Assembly: GCA_033060915.1 (NCBI GenBank)
Contig: CM065389.1
Location: 19,461,501-19,525,500 of the forward strand
DNA length: 64,000 bases
Source of the DNA: Euryodendron excelsum
Taxonomy: Eukaryota > Streptophyta > Magnoliopsida > Ericales > Pentaphylacaceae
Direction of reading: 5' to 3'
Shown here in pieces: positions 11,610 through 24,224 of this stretch. The notes below the pieces were generated by a model. It saw only the letters and a list, made by a program, of their open reading frames with translations. It did not search any database and had not been told where the DNA came from. The translations under genes and the position numbers were made by a program. The stretch's first letter is position 1; every line of letters begins with the position of its first letter.

Positions 11610-12872
11610 TAATAAAAAAATCTCAATAGAATAATATAGGGATGCCATTTTTGTAATTTAAGAACCAATATAATGAGTGCTCTTAAAAGTAAAAAACTCT
11701 AATTCGGTTATGAATTCTTTAATTGTGTCGTTTTAGTCAAAGAGAGATAAATTTACTCAAAGAGGGATAAATTAGCAAATGAAGGCTAAAACAAAGCCCA
11801 TAATGGGTGGGTTGGCTGCGTGACTCTCTCCAAAATCCAATATTTCTATTTGTGTGTATACATACAAACAAAAGATTCTTTAAAAGGGCTCTGTGCAGGC
11901 AACCCAAGATTAAATAGTGTAATAAATATTACAAGTGAAAATTATAAATAAATAAAAAAACAAACCACATAAACAAAACAGACCCCCCTTTATTGGTTTT
12001 GGTATTTTTCAGTCCCTACTCAAATATGTAAGTTATAAATTTGATTGATTCTGTACTTTGTTTAGACATTTTAGCCAATTAAATTGTTGAATAAAATGAC
12101 AAATTAAGTTATATTAGTATTTTAGGAATTTTAAAATTCAACCTATTGAAAAGTCAAAATTTTATATGGCATTGAAGGTTGGTCATTGCTCCCATATTCA
12201 AAAAAATAATAATAATTGAATTTGTGGTGGGACCAACCACAAAACAGTAACATATAAGGAACAACAACAGTAATGCACAAAAGATACTTGTCAATTTTTC
12301 AGGTTGCCTTCTTTTTTATAAATGAAAAATGCTATTTTTTTTAAATGTACAAATTCACCAGAAAGAATGATGTGGTGAGGATATTTTTTGTAAGTAAAAA
12401 CTATTATGATGGGTATAATGTTTTAAATGAAAAATTCTCTTCAACCACATTATTCTTTGTTTAAGTAAATTTTTTGATTATATAGGGAACCCTTTTACAA
12501 AATTAAATTACATAAGTTATTCACCAAGGCCATTCCATGACTGTAATGTTGCAACCATTAATAGACACATGGAGAGGAAGGCAGTGTCTCTCTCCATCTC
12601 TCTTAAGATTTTAATGTCAACATTGAACATATGCAACCTAAAAGTAAGAACAAGCTTTCTTTTGGTTACAAGAGGTCTAGGTTTTCGATAAACTACTTTT
12701 TAAGCTCGTACACAACCATCGTTCACATCAACTATGTAAATTTCATAAATTAAATGAATGATTACCAATCAAAGAGAGTAAAAAGGGATCAAACCTTCAC
12801 CCGTGGGCCATTCTCGTGGTTCAAAAAACAATAATTGAATCAACCTAATTTCATACTTCTATTCGAGTACAC
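11610..12872. other. Intergenic, no gene recognised
   Basis: AT-rich sequence with fragments that resemble old MITE debris (around 12000-12130). No frame or RNA gene I can support. Confidence 0.6.
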
Positions 12873-13188
12873 CTGTTTGGTAGGACTTATTTTAAGTTTT
12901 AAGAAGTTGTTTAGATTGTAACTTAAAAAAGTCATAAGTCAAAAGTTTAAGTTAATTCTAAAAAGTTATTTACTTAAAAAAGTCACAAGCTAAAAGCTTA
13001 AGTTAATTCTAAAAAATTATTTTTTAAATGACTTTTCAAAACTTAAGCAAGTTCTAAACTTTTGGCTTATAAGCCAAAAGCCAAAAGGCCTTTTTTTTAA
13101 GCGTTTTTTTATTACTTCTTTTAACTTATAAAAGCAAAAAAATTTTGCTGTAACCCAAAAAAAATTAAAAAAAAATTATACCAAACAG
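12873..13188. mobile_element. MITE with CTGTTTGGTA ends
   Basis: The terminal sequences CTGTTTGGTA and TACCAAACAG are a perfect 10-bp inverted repeat. Inside are repeated AAGTCATAAGTC / AAGTCACAAGCT units about 57 bp apart and an AAGCCAAAAGCC-type core. This end sequence is common in plant MITEs. No matching target duplication was found, so the superfamily is left open. Confidence 0.65.
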
Positions 13189-14379
13189 AATTTAGAAGAG
13201 AGACTGTTAACCTGGAGTTTCATTTTCGGTTTGTATGTTGGAGGTGGTTTTGATTTTGAAGATTTTTTTCCTTTTCTTTCATTTTATTACTTGGCATTGT
13301 TTTCTATGCAAAGGGAGGGAGAGTCGGGTGGCAGTTTTGCTTGAAGCATAATTACCTTATGAATTACTTCGTAAATAGCCTAATTTATAATACTTTGTTT
13401 AAAGATAACAATATTAAGTATATAAGTACCTATGACATCTATGTGGTATTTTTCTAATAGGTTTTTTTAGCTTTTTAAAAGAGTATTTTTTAAATTTCTG
13501 TTAGCTTTTTTCAACTAAAAATTAATTTCTTTTTTAGAAGGTGCTGACAGATATTATTTGTGAAAAACTCTCCAATTGTCAAAACGTTCCACAATACAAT
13601 CCACTTTCGGTTGAAAAAAATTACTACATGGCTAAATCTCCTCCTCAATTCGTAGTAAAATAAAAAGACTTTTAAGAAAAAAATGTCACATAATAAAATT
13701 TAATAAAAATGACAATTGAAAATCCAATACTTAACTACTGAACTTTTGTTTTTTGAAAAAGTTGACTGTCCCAAATAAAAGGTCAGGGGCCAAAATAGGA
13801 TGGGGTGTAAACTGCAAGAACGAAAAGTGTAATTAACCCTTAAAAGAAAATAAAAGAAAAATAACTTTATGTTATTTGAAAATTCAAGAGAAAGAAGAAA
13901 TAAAATAAGAGAATAACTTTTGAAAGGAAATGTGAAAAAATTAAACGGACAGTAACTTTTTTTAATTTCTTTAATTTTTTTCTTTTATCCTCCAAAGTGA
14001 AAACAAACCTAAAAATGATGGAAAGTTATTATTTCCTCGCTCTTTCCTCAAGTTCCAAATTAACAGTTGTTACCAAAAAGGAACTTAAGAAGACAAAGGT
14101 AGAATAACCATTTTGCTTCCATACTCTATTTTCGCTGCTAAAAATAAAAGAAAAACAAACTATTTCAATTAAAAAAAAGTTTCTCAACCGTTTTATTTTT
14201 TTAATTAAAAAAATTAAAATCACTTTCCTCACTATTTCCTCTCACTTCCTCTCTCTTTCCCTTCCTCAAGTTCGAAATAGACTCTTACCCTTCCTTTCCT
14301 CGAGCTCCAAACAGGCTTGTTGTAATTACAAATCTATTGGGGACAAAAGTCGCTGTTCACCAGTGGTGAGTGATCAACA
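13189..14379. other. Upstream region of the 14380 gene
   Basis: No gene. Three related fragments of the form CTCTTTCC...CTCAAGTTCCAAAT occur at about 14036-14060, 14250-14278 and 14285-14313, suggesting MITE debris in or near the promoter. The last 100 bases before the ATG are CT-rich, as plant core promoters and leaders often are. Confidence 0.5.
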
Positions 14380-14695
14380 ATGGAGTGGGCAAACAAAGTG
14401 ATGAGTGCAGCGACGAGAGCTTCCAGCAACAACACGGTGGTCAACGTGGTGTTGGTGGGTGTATTCGTGGCATTGAGCGTGAGATCGTTGAGCCAACAGA
14501 AGGAAATCGAAGCCCTAGAGGCCCAGAAGGACTCCCTCCTCAAATCCAACAAGAACATGAAGAAGGACATGTGGGATTGGAAGCAACAACTCTTCGCCGA
14601 AGCCTCCTCCACCGACACCGCCCTCGTCCCTCTCTCCAAGCTCAAAGCCATCTACGGCGAAGCCCCTGCCACTGCCACCCTCCAATCCAGTAATC

Positions 14696-14738
<43 letters not shown>

Positions 14739-17700
14739 CATACACACACGTTTGCGTGTGTGTATGTATATGTACCTATGTGTCTGTATCGGTGTTGGAC
14801 CTAAACCATTTGGTTCGGGATTTCTATGCTTTTGTCTCTTTGCTGAGAAATGGAGGAAAATTAAAGAAATTATTAGTTTGATTTCTCCATTACGTTGGAC
14901 TTAAACCCTTCAAAGAGTTCTGATTTTTTGGGTTCTGTTTGGGTTCTAAGGTAAGAGAAAATAAATGAAGTTGGTCTTAAACCCTTCAGAGGGTTTTGAT
15001 ATTTTGGGTTCTATTTGATTGCTCAGGTAAGATAAAACAAATGAAGTTAAATGTTGACAACTTTGAGTTTTCCTGATTTTCTTATAATTATTGGCATGAT
15101 TTGAATAGAAGTCACTTCCCTGCCAGCCACCAATCGCTTATAATTTTATAAAGTATATGAATGCTAATTATTTATAGGAGGGTTGGACCCAAGCATTTCT
15201 TGGGTCTGGGACATTTATGTGATTGTTGTGTTGAGGAGAAAGCGGAGGAGAATTGAAGAGTTTTGATCTTTATTGCATTAGACTTACCATTAGACTTAAG
15301 ACCTTTAGAAGGTTTTGTAATTCAGGGGCTCTGTTTGGATGCCAAGAAAAATTCACAGAAAGATAAGAAATTAAAATGTCAGCAAAATAATTTTTCGTGA
15401 TTTCACAACAAGACATGCATACATATGCATCTGAGCTTAATCCAATTATTCGCACTATTGAGTAGAGTTTTGAAGGTGGTACAGTGGTATATATAAGTTG
15501 TAGAAGTTGATTACCTTCTATGTTTTATGTGTTTCCTAAGCAATTAAATGGATGGTTACTGCTGTTAAATTTGATTGTCTTTTACATCTTATAAGTTTCC
15601 TAAGCAATCTGGTTTATAGTTACTATTGTTTTTTTAGGGATGGTGCTGTAAAATTTTAACAGAAATAGAATGAGTCATAGGATCACTCTAGTTCAAACCA
15701 TTGAGCTATTGGACGACACATTAGGGCTACGATTTGAACAGAAAATGGTATAGATGATTGCTGTGCGTGAAACTGTTTAATTGACCTCACCAAACTTATA
15801 ATAACTAGCGCATAAGAGTCCTGTGAGGATTCGACATCTCGTCTTAAAACCAAGCACTAGAAGCAAAGATGTGCATAAAAAATTTCTACTTGGTGATTAA
15901 TTAGTTTGTTCATCGTTTCAAGAGAAGCTCTGGTGTAAAGTTACTATATGAGAACATTTTGATATTGACAGACCATTCTTTTCTTTTTTCAAGTTTCCCA
16001 TAATTATAATGATAACAATATTTCAGGAAGCCATATTATTTTCAGGCTTGTGATCTTTAGCGTTAAATAGTAACAGTGAAACAAGTTGGTCTATAATTTT
16101 GATATTCTCTGCCAAATTTCTTTGTTCAGAAAAGTACTAAGCAAATGCACATATCATGGAACTGCCAGTTTAGAGATGCATGTTTGTAGTTGCATTCTTC
16201 ACATCAAACACGAGGAGATCTAGATAAAGTCATTGGGCACTTCCCCCAACCCCCATGTATATTTTTGTGTGTAACCATATTATATTTTGCTTTTAAGACT
16301 ACTTAAAATTCCCATATGGGTGCCCCCTCAACTCCCACTCCCAAAGGGGAAATTTTAAATTGACTTTAGGGAGAAAATCTTTTCAATCAAACCCAAAGGC
16401 AACTCTATAGCACATTGTGTAGTTTCCCATGATGTCTCTTATGGTAATGGATTGTGGTTCACACCTGCAGGAGCTTGAATCCTTACTTCCTTCAGATATC
16501 TCTAATGTTTGTGCACCTTGTGTCCTTCTTGTGTAGCTGGTGTGAGCGCCCTTTGTAACAATAATAAAAATTAAAAAAAAAATCTAAAAGAATGTATTCA
16601 GCAGTTTTATTATAAAGTCATGAGTGGAAAACCAAGAATTATCCATTTTTCGTTAAATTTCTGCTTTTCTAAATGATAGGTAGGTCACCTTTTCAACTGA
16701 TCACCTTGACTGGATTTTTGTGAATTTTATCATTCTTTGTCATCTATTGTAGTTAAGTGTTAGTGGACAAAATAGGTTTTGAAAATTTGTTCAAGCACAA
16801 CACTGAATTGACGGATAACCTGTGAGAGGGAATTCGTGTAATGTAAGAATGCAAATGGGAATAGTCCAACAGTGCGATTGATGACCAATTGTCCATGGAA
16901 ACAGTTTACTTCCCTTGAATTTTTACATTTGGGTGCCCTTGTTTTAATAGAATTCCTAGTTTGTTGGAAGGGGAGTTTGAGTTGGGATCATTTGATCACA
17001 GAAGTGGTACGCAATGGTAGCTCACTCAGTTAGAGGTCATTCCTGCTGTTAGATGATGATGATTTTGTTTCAAGTCATTTTTGATGATTTTGGTTGAAGT
17101 CATTTTCTGCCAGAAATTTACAGTTTGTTTCCTTGCTAAACAAGGTAGGGACAGTGTTAAAACCCGTCAGAAAACCTTAGCCAAATTTTGGTATTACTAT
17201 CTATGCAACTTCAGCTTCAAGTTGATTAGCATAATCTATCTTTTATCACTTTTGTGGTTAACTTTCCTCGTTATCTTATTGTACTGTAAATAATTTATTT
17301 CTCAAAATCCCACCTTCATTGGCTGATGATTCCCGAAAAAATGAATAAGAAAAAGAAAAAGATACCACACAATTATGATAGGGGAAAATAATAATCTTAT
17401 CTGCAATTTCCGTAGGTAGCACCACCTGTTTGGTGCTCACTTCATTTTTTCTCCTCTATAACAACTTCTTTTCTTTTTCTTCTTTTTCCTGTGTATGTTT
17501 TGTGGAGAATCACGATTTCCAGTGTGAAATTGAAAATTACTGTTGAAATTTAATAGTCTGTTACATGTACTGGCAGTTGGATATGTTATTTGCATGAACC
17601 ATGAAGTAACTGTACTATGAGGGGAAGGCATCAAATACATCTGTGGCAGTGCAATATACTTCAGTGCATTTTAATCGCTCTCACTCTATCTCTGTCTCTC

Positions 17701-17915
17701 TGATTGTTTATCAATTACACCTCTGGCAGTGCAATGTAGTATCAATATACTTCAATGCATTTTACTCTCTCTCACTCTATCTCTGTCTCTAATTGTTTTA
17801 TGGTAATTACTTATTTTACAGATTGTTCATCTCTCCTCCTCTTATTCTTTTGAATGCAGCTGTAGTTGCTGAGAAAGGGGATGGAAAATCAGCTGCATCT
17901 AAAATTGTAATCTGA
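14380..17915 (+). CDS. Small single-pass membrane protein, two exons, conserved-plant type, function unknown
   Basis: Exon 1 is 14380-14689 and exon 2 17860-17915, joined in phase 1 across a GT-AG intron (donor A|GTAATC, acceptor TGAATGCAG|CT), giving 121 residues and a TGA stop. The start has a good context (CAACAATGG). Residues 1-18 are a short polar head (MEWANKVMSAATRASSNN); residues about 19-37 (TVVNVVLVGVFVALSVRSL) form one membrane segment; 38-62 (QQKEIEALEAQKDSLLKS) look like a coiled coil; then KKDMWDWKQQLFAEA and a Pro/Ala-rich stretch LKAIYGEAPATA. Exon 2 adds VVAEKGDGKSAASKIVI. The layout suggests a small tail-exposed organelle or endomembrane protein, but I do not recognise a named family. 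The 3.17 kb intron is long for so small a gene and carries simple repeats and two duplicated tracts. The 3'UTR probably ends near 18115. Confidence 0.8.
14696..14739. repeat. (CT)n(AT)n microsatellite in the intron
   Basis: A CT run followed by a TA run, only 6 bases after the exon 1 donor, and then a CA/TG-rich stretch to about 14770. Confidence 0.95.
14895..15045. repeat. 75-bp tandem duplication in the intron
   Basis: Two adjacent units share CTTAAACCCTTCA, TTTTGGGTTCT and ACAAATGAAGTT-like words; a weaker third relative begins near 15290 (ACTTAAGACCTTTAGAAGG). Confidence 0.8.
17641..17806. repeat. Tandem duplication in the 3' part of the intron
   Basis: Two copies of a unit with GGCAGTGCAAT, ATACTTCA.TGCATTTTA and CTCTCACTCTATCTCTGTCTC, starting near 17644 and 17724. 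This lies about 55 bases upstream of the exon 2 acceptor, so the branch point and pyrimidine tract region were affected by the duplication. Confidence 0.85.
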
Positions 17916-18115
17916 AGTGTGACTTTATGAAGATTCAGATATTGGTTCAGATTAGGGTACTGCCAAGGGAAGACATACTGGGGAGATTATCGATTTAGAA
18001 AATGCATTAGTCTTAGAGAGAACAACATTCCTCAATTCAACTTGTATCAAGTTGGAAAATGGATAAACTAGAGAAAGTTGTGTAAAGACTACCATTTTTG
18101 GACAATGAATAATTA

Positions 18116-18986
18116 GAACTTGTTTTGTTTCTGTTTTACCCTTGCGCGTGTGGGTGGTGCATTTCCTTTTGTTAACCCTCTCTCTCTGTCTCTCTCAAGC
18201 AAACACACACATTTTAGATACACCTGGTATATGTCTAGGTGTATACTTGTAAAACATCTAGATATTCTGTTTTGTGTTAACTCCGTTTGGTGTTGTGTCT
18301 GGACTTCATGAATATAGTCCCTCCAATCGTTTTTCACTTATTTAGTTATTTTTCTATTAATCTTTCAAATCCTAGCATTTGATAAGATAGAATCGAGTAT
18401 GACTTTAATGTATGTAGATGATGATCAATGTGAAATTATGTTCTTGCACTAATGAGTATCTTAAGCTCTTTCTGTTGAATTCCCTTTTCCCTTCTTCTCC
18501 CTTTTTTGGTGGGTGATCACTGGATTGGAAAATCAAGAAGATAAATTCAATGGAATGTAATGTTTTAGTTGTTTTCCACTTATATGATCATTGTATCCCT
18601 TATTAGCCACAGGAACCTCCCATAGAAGTCTCTCATAGATAACAATGATTATGTTTTATTGTAAAACTACTAAGATGGCGAAAGGATGATTGTATGTAGA
18701 AATGAGTTCCCGAGTAAGCAGGTCACTCGGCCGTTTGAAATTGTTTTCAAAGCAAAATAATGAAAAGTTCAAAAACACTATTACGGAAAACAATATTTGA
18801 GAACTCAGAAAGTAGTTTTATAACATGGGGTACTTTAAACAAAAATTCTCAAAAACAATTTTCAAAAATATTCTGCCAAATAATTTTTTCATATTAATTT
18901 TTGTTTTTTTCCTGATCGGGAGCACAGAAAATAGTTTTTGAAAATAAAACCAAGTATTCCACTCCTGTTAAAAAAAAAAAAAGAAG
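18116..18986. other. Intergenic, no gene recognised
   Basis: 3' flank of the preceding gene, with a CT/CA-rich stretch near 18176-18210 and a possibly MITE-derived AT-rich part (18735-18965). Frames here are shadows. Confidence 0.6.
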
Positions 18987-19437
18987 GTAATTACAACAAC
19001 ACCACCGAACTATTAATTTGTATCAATCAATACGTTCTATTAGCAATCTATTAGGAAAATAGATTGAAAATTGTTATGTGACTTCTACATGTTCATAAAA
19101 TTATGATTTTATACCTAAGTTAGTATTATCTTATTATAATAATTGTCTAATGACTGACAGCTCCTTTAGACTTACATGTAAATATAGTTGGAATCTAATA
19201 AGCATTTCAATCATTAGATAATTATTACAAAAAAAAAGAAAGTCAATTTAAATATAAAATCAAAATTTATGAATATATGTAAGTCACACAATAATTTTCA
19301 TCGATTCTCTTAACAGATTACTAACAGAATGTATTGATTAATAAAAATTGGTAGTTCAAGAGTCAATATTTTACGTTTTAGAGTTTAGGAGAATTTAGTG
19401 ATACTGAGTCATTATTTAGAGGTGGTGTTGTAATTAC
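18987..19437. mobile_element. Foldback MITE related to 10941-11600
   Basis: GTAATTACAACA at the left and TGTTGTAATTAC at the right; arms of about 200 bp pair along most of the element (TTTGTATCAATCAATACGTTCT on the left, complement of its relative near 19325 on the right). Shared words with 10941-11600 (GACTCAGTAT, AATTCTCTAAACTCTAAAACG on the complement) place both in one family. No clean 9-bp duplication is visible; ends may be off by a few bases. Confidence 0.75.
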
Positions 19438-19800
19438 TGTGACAACTAGGATCTTTGGGGGAAATTCTCAAGGAGAAGGTGCACAGGGTATGGTAGAAGT
19501 CCCACATCACCTAGAGAAGGTGGAGTGAAGAGCTATATACGTAAATTCGATTCTCTACTTAGCACAACACGTTTTAAGCCATGCGGGTTATGGTTCAGTT
19601 CAGACAACATTATGCTAGACGAACTTGAGTGTGACAAAATGGTGTCAGAATTAATCCCAATTAAAAGTGTGCGGACCTAGCTCAATGCGAGGATGCATTA
19701 CCCTTAAAAAAGGTGAATTGTGAGACTCAAACAACTATAAGTGCTTCTGTGATTTAAAGCTATCTTGGCTCTTGACAATTACTCTAAAAAATAAAAACAA
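19438..19800. mobile_element. Possible small LTR (TRIM-like) remnant
   Basis: Begins TGTGACAACTAGG, contains GTCCCACATCACCTAGAG, a word common in plant TRIM LTRs, and AAAATGGTGTCAGAATTAATCC near 19638, which resembles a decayed initiator-Met primer-binding site (TGGTATCAGA). No second LTR or polypurine tract was found. Confidence 0.3.
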
Positions 19801-21470
19801 GGAAAGACAATGATTAGTTTCAGCTTACGTTATATTAGGGTGTATATATACACAAATGGATATGGAGATATATTAGTATCACTAAGTGTAAACTCGTGCA
19901 ATGCACAAAAGTAAAGATTGTTCAAATTTACAACAAAAATATTATAAGTAATTAATCAAAAATCTATAATAAGTAAGAATACAAACCAAAATTGAGGCGT
20001 TCACGCATATAACCACAAAGTTGTATTTTTTTATAGAATCAATTCAATCATGTAAGTTTTATGGTGTTCTTAATTCTTCAACAGACTTGATCACTATATA
20101 TATACCTAGATATACATATGTAGAGAGCACACAAAAATAATTTTTTCAAAAATATTTAATTATAATCACATTTTTTCTTTAGATATTAAGTTCCATAGAG
20201 AGTGTTTTAACATAACGTTACTTAACAATCTTATCTCATATATATATAATATATATACACACATATATCTTATAAAATTAACACGGTAGATTGAATAAAC
20301 AAATAAATTCAATAGTTATCTAACAGTGATGTTTGGATTAATTTAATAAGCCCTCATATGTCTATAAAGAGTCCTTTAATATTAGTTAGCTATCAATTAT
20401 AATATAATATATTTTGATTAATACATATTATATGGAATGAAGTGTTCTTTATCTTTGAGTAATAATATAATATCTTTAAATTTATAATATATTCAATAGT
20501 TATCTAACTAATTGTCTCTGTAATATGACATTTTAAAAGTATCAGAGCATTTAAAACACCACGTAGGAGAGAGGCAAACTATAGAGACAAACACAACTTA
20601 TATATATATATATATACAAGCGTTGACCCGTGTGATGCACCGGGCTTGAAAATATTTTAGTCAATATATATTTAGAAAAATTTTGTATAATATAAAGAGT
20701 ATAGTTAATTAAAATTATAATATGTTAAAAGCTTTGCTAAAAGTAATAACTTGTGTTGTGTCCAAAGGCATTGATTATTATTATAAGATGGCATAGAAAA
20801 AAATTTCAAATTCAGATCATGGTGAAATAGAAATTAAAAAATTGTATTTTTTTAGAGAGGTTGAGTTTAACATGGAAACCATAAATATACATTTATGAAA
20901 CTTGAAAAGTAAAAAAAAGAATTGGTGTACGTTTTGAAATTTGAATAGTATGATTTTTAGGGAGATATTATAGGAATCGCACCATTTTAACGATTCGTGA
21001 GAAATTCAAGGATTTAGATATAAAGTTTGGGATTGGAATTGGAATTGGACATATGTTGATATATTTTTTCTTTTGGTTGATCCTTATATTCATGACTTTA
21101 GGCATTTAATTTGCCATTTTTTTTCTTATTTCTCTTTTATTGATCGTATGGGAATTTAATTTATGAATGAAGTTGTAAAACTCAACATCTTATGACAAAC
21201 ATTTCCAATTTGACTTGGCCCACAAATGATGAATGGTTAATGCACTTTTCATAGTAGAATAGATTCTACTTTACATTTTTTCTTGGGCATAAAATTAGGA
21301 GATTTACACTCAGAATCTTTCAATTACCACAATAATATTGAAGTTAATTACATCACTTATATGACATAATAAGAATGCATGGATAAGAGAATTATATGTA
21401 TATTGAATTAAATAAGTGAATCACATACATTTCGGCAACGTCTTGCTTTTAGCACTTATAAAGGCAACAG
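19801..21470. other. AT-rich spacer with decayed repeats
   Basis: No gene. Near-palindromic words AACTCGTGCAATGCAC (about 19891) and GACCCGTGTGATGCACCGGG (about 20627) recur, of a kind often seen at plant Helitron ends, but no CTRR end could be confirmed. Several TA microsatellites (20100, 20245, 20597). Confidence 0.4.
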
Positions 21471-22715
21471 ATATTAAGAACAAAACAATTCCTACAGAAC
21501 AGATAATGTAGAAACTTAGATTTTCTTTCCTTTTTTTTCCTTTCCCCAATTACAATTAAAAAAAGAGGCACCCCTTAAAAAAATTAATAATAACACTTAC
21601 ATATACTCCTCCAGCTGTGGAAAACTGCCAAACTCGGCATGACAAAAAGGAACACGTGTGAAAATAAGAACCAGGAGGGAAACACAAACAATATATATGC
21701 ACATGTATATAACATATGGGCCAAACTTTGCAACACAATATATAAACAAATTGAATATGAAAATAAAAAATAAACTACAATAATAACACTTATAAACCAC
21801 CATAGTTAGAATCTCCATTTGTAATTAAGAGAAGTCTTACTCTGTCTTCAAGACCTTTCTTCATCCGCTCCGATGATGGTGGTGGAACCCCTGATGAGAA
21901 CATCTAATATCAATGTGTGTATGTTTCTCTGAAAACATAGATAACATAGAAATTTTGAATGATTCAGATCACTGAGTAACTAACCAAATTTAACAATACC
22001 CAACAAAACCCAAAATATGCATTCGGTTGGATTACTTTGCCAACACAACCTTTGCTTTCAAACGATTGTTCCGGGCGTAGCATCAATAGCTCATGAATGC
22101 ATGCCAGCAAGCCACCAAGCGATAGTCCTCAAAGAACATTGCCGCATTGGCTATCTTCAGATCAGTAGTGCTTCGGACCTTCATATTGCTTTGGGCCTCC
22201 TATAGTGTGTATTGTCTGCATTAACTGTACAATGCCCTGGAAACAGCTACTATGGTTATTATTCAACGCATCAAATAATTAAACAATAATATTCTGCTCT
22301 GTAGAATTATACTGACAATAGCAGGAACTGATTATAAAGCCAACGGTTTTCTATATATTTTTCTAATGAACAAACCAAATGTTTAGAGCTTCCTAACCTC
22401 ATTAAAGAGGCCAAAATCAAAATGCTATAATCACAGGTGGGTAAAACATCACCATGACCGCATTAATAAGCCATCATATCTTCACTAGATAATTATAAAA
22501 ATAAAAACGAAGTAAAGAGATAATCAAAAGTATTGTTGCATATTACATAATTATAATTAATAAAGCGAATTAACAAACAAAAGTATTTCAGCACCTTACT
22601 GTAAGATAAATTATATATACACATGTATAATAACTGCAATATATATGCATGTATATGCAGCGAAAATATTAATCATATATTGATTAAATTAATATGTGTA
22701 CTAACCTTCAGCCAT
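21437..22715 (-). CDS. Probable small multi-exon gene, exons 1-2 clear, later exons tentative
   Basis: Exon 1 is only 10 coding bases (22715-22706, ATGGCTGAAG) with donor GTTAGT. Exon 2 is 21890-21841, acceptor CTCATCAG and donor GTAAGA. Together they encode MAEGVPPPSSERMKKGLEDR without a break. A likely exon 3 (21624-21601) encodes FSTAGGVY and ends at GTAAGTG. A further open stretch after a CTGTAG acceptor (21491-21421) reads IVLFLISVAFISAKSK in one frame, a membrane-segment-like sequence, but its phase does not join exon 3 cleanly; the other frame stops after five residues. So the C-terminus is unresolved. The compact Pro/Ser head, Lys/Arg stretch and hydrophobic end suggest a small membrane protein. 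I do not recognise the family. A TATA box about 110 bases upstream supports a real transcription unit. Confidence 0.45.
22017..22205. other. Protein-like fragment in intron 1 of the small gene
   Basis: The minus strand reads MKVRSTTDLKIANAAMFF and then EDYRLVACWHAFMSY before a stop. It is open and not low-complexity, but it matches nothing I know and lacks clear splice sites. Confidence 0.2.
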
Positions 22716-22822
22716 TGTTGTCCAAGTGAACTTAATGTACTGATCCTGAGTGTTTGAAGAAAATTTTCTGTGCTCCTGCAAACCTAAATTGTTTCCCTCT
22801 CACACCCTTTGTGTATAGAACT

Positions 22823-22836
22823 CTATATAGATAGGA
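22823..22836 (-). promoter_or_regulatory. TATA box for the small minus-strand gene
   Basis: CTATCTATATAGAG on the minus strand, about 30 bases before a CA-rich likely start region and about 110 before the ATG at 22715. Confidence 0.55.
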
Positions 22837-23929
22837 TCTTCTAACAGGACTTAATTCCTTTAACGATGGATATCACAGGCAATATATAATTGCTAAGTTA
22901 ATGACTCTTATCTTTATTTTTATTAGTTCCTTCCATTAATGAATTATTATCTGATAATGGGGACTTGATAGGCCTTAGTCAATCAACACTAGTATTTCAC
23001 ATGGAGTAGGTAACTATCCCTATCATCACTCGTAACTAATTAATAAATAGATAAATATACAATATATATTAGAGATATATATGTATATACTTAATACATG
23101 TGACAAGTGAGTCACCCTAAGGAGACTTGTCTTACACTTACATCTAATTTCGATTCCAACTTCATACATGCCATGTACGATGTATCACACTGCACTACTG
23201 TTCGATGATAAAAACCTTTTCATTTGGTGTGCCATATCTCTCTGATGAGCGGTAAAGGGACAAAGAGAGTGAGAGATCTATATTTATGTGTTAGGCTGTT
23301 AGTATAGTATGAAATAATATTCTTCTAGATTTTAAGTATCACACTCTCATTGACGAGAGGTTTTAGGTATTTGAGATAAAAATTGGGAGTGATATTATTT
23401 TTTATTGATTTTTTGCATTCCTTTTTGTTTTTTTCTTTTGATCCTGACATCCATGAATCACTCATTAGTGAGAGATTTTAGGTTTTAGGGATAAATTTTG
23501 GGAATGATATTTCTTATGATTAATTTTTTGTTTTTTTTTTTATTTTCCTTTATAAGAGAAAATGAGAGAAACTTAATTGGTTGGAGAAGTTAGGTGTACC
23601 ATGTAATATTATAGTTTTTTAAAAAATAGAAATTAAACTTTTTAGGCTTGAAAACTTCTCACTATATTTGTATATAGATATAGTATAAATGTATATGATT
23701 TGAATTGCACCTTTTCAGACTCAACCCTATACATCTTTCATCTTCGAATCTTTAAAAATATATGGGGAGAAAAGTTTGAAATCATATATTATGACCTGTT
23801 GACCATAATCAAGCAAGTGGTTGCCTAGCGAGTGCTAAAAAGGAACTTATTTTAAGCATATCATTTTCCACAATGGTTAAAAAAATAAAAAAAAAAAGTC
23901 AAAGACAAAGACAAAAGCATGGGCTCATT
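22837..23929. other. Intergenic, no gene recognised
   Basis: AT-rich. Two related fragments with GAGAGGTTTTAGGT and GAGAGATTTTAGGTTTTAGGGATAAA (near 23355 and 23472) look like a decayed duplication of about 120 bp. Confidence 0.55.
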
Positions 23930-24190
23930 TTCTTGACACACAGATATTTAATTTTATTCTAAATTTGGGTACTGATTTAACTTAATTCAGCAATTTTGAT
24001 TCAGTGCCATTTTAAATGTCTTTTTTTTTTTATTGAAAACGCTTTTTGAAATGACATTTTCTCCTTATATTTTTTTTCAAAAAAAAAACATGTAAGTTTA
24101 TAAACGCTTTTACAAAAAATTTTTCTAATAAAATGCTTTTATAAAAAGCATTATTATTAAAAATGCTATTTCAAAAAGCATTTTTACTGA
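23930..24190 (+). repeat. Dispersed repeat, copy A
   Basis: Contains GGGCTCATTTTCTTGACA, TTAATTCAGCAATTTTGATT, CAGTGCCATTTTAAATG and several AAAAGCATTTTT / AAACGCTTTTT words. The same order appears inverted at 50129-50430. Confidence 0.7.
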
Positions 24191-24224
24191 AATTAAAAAA
24201 ACCCTCTGTGACCACCGCAATAGC

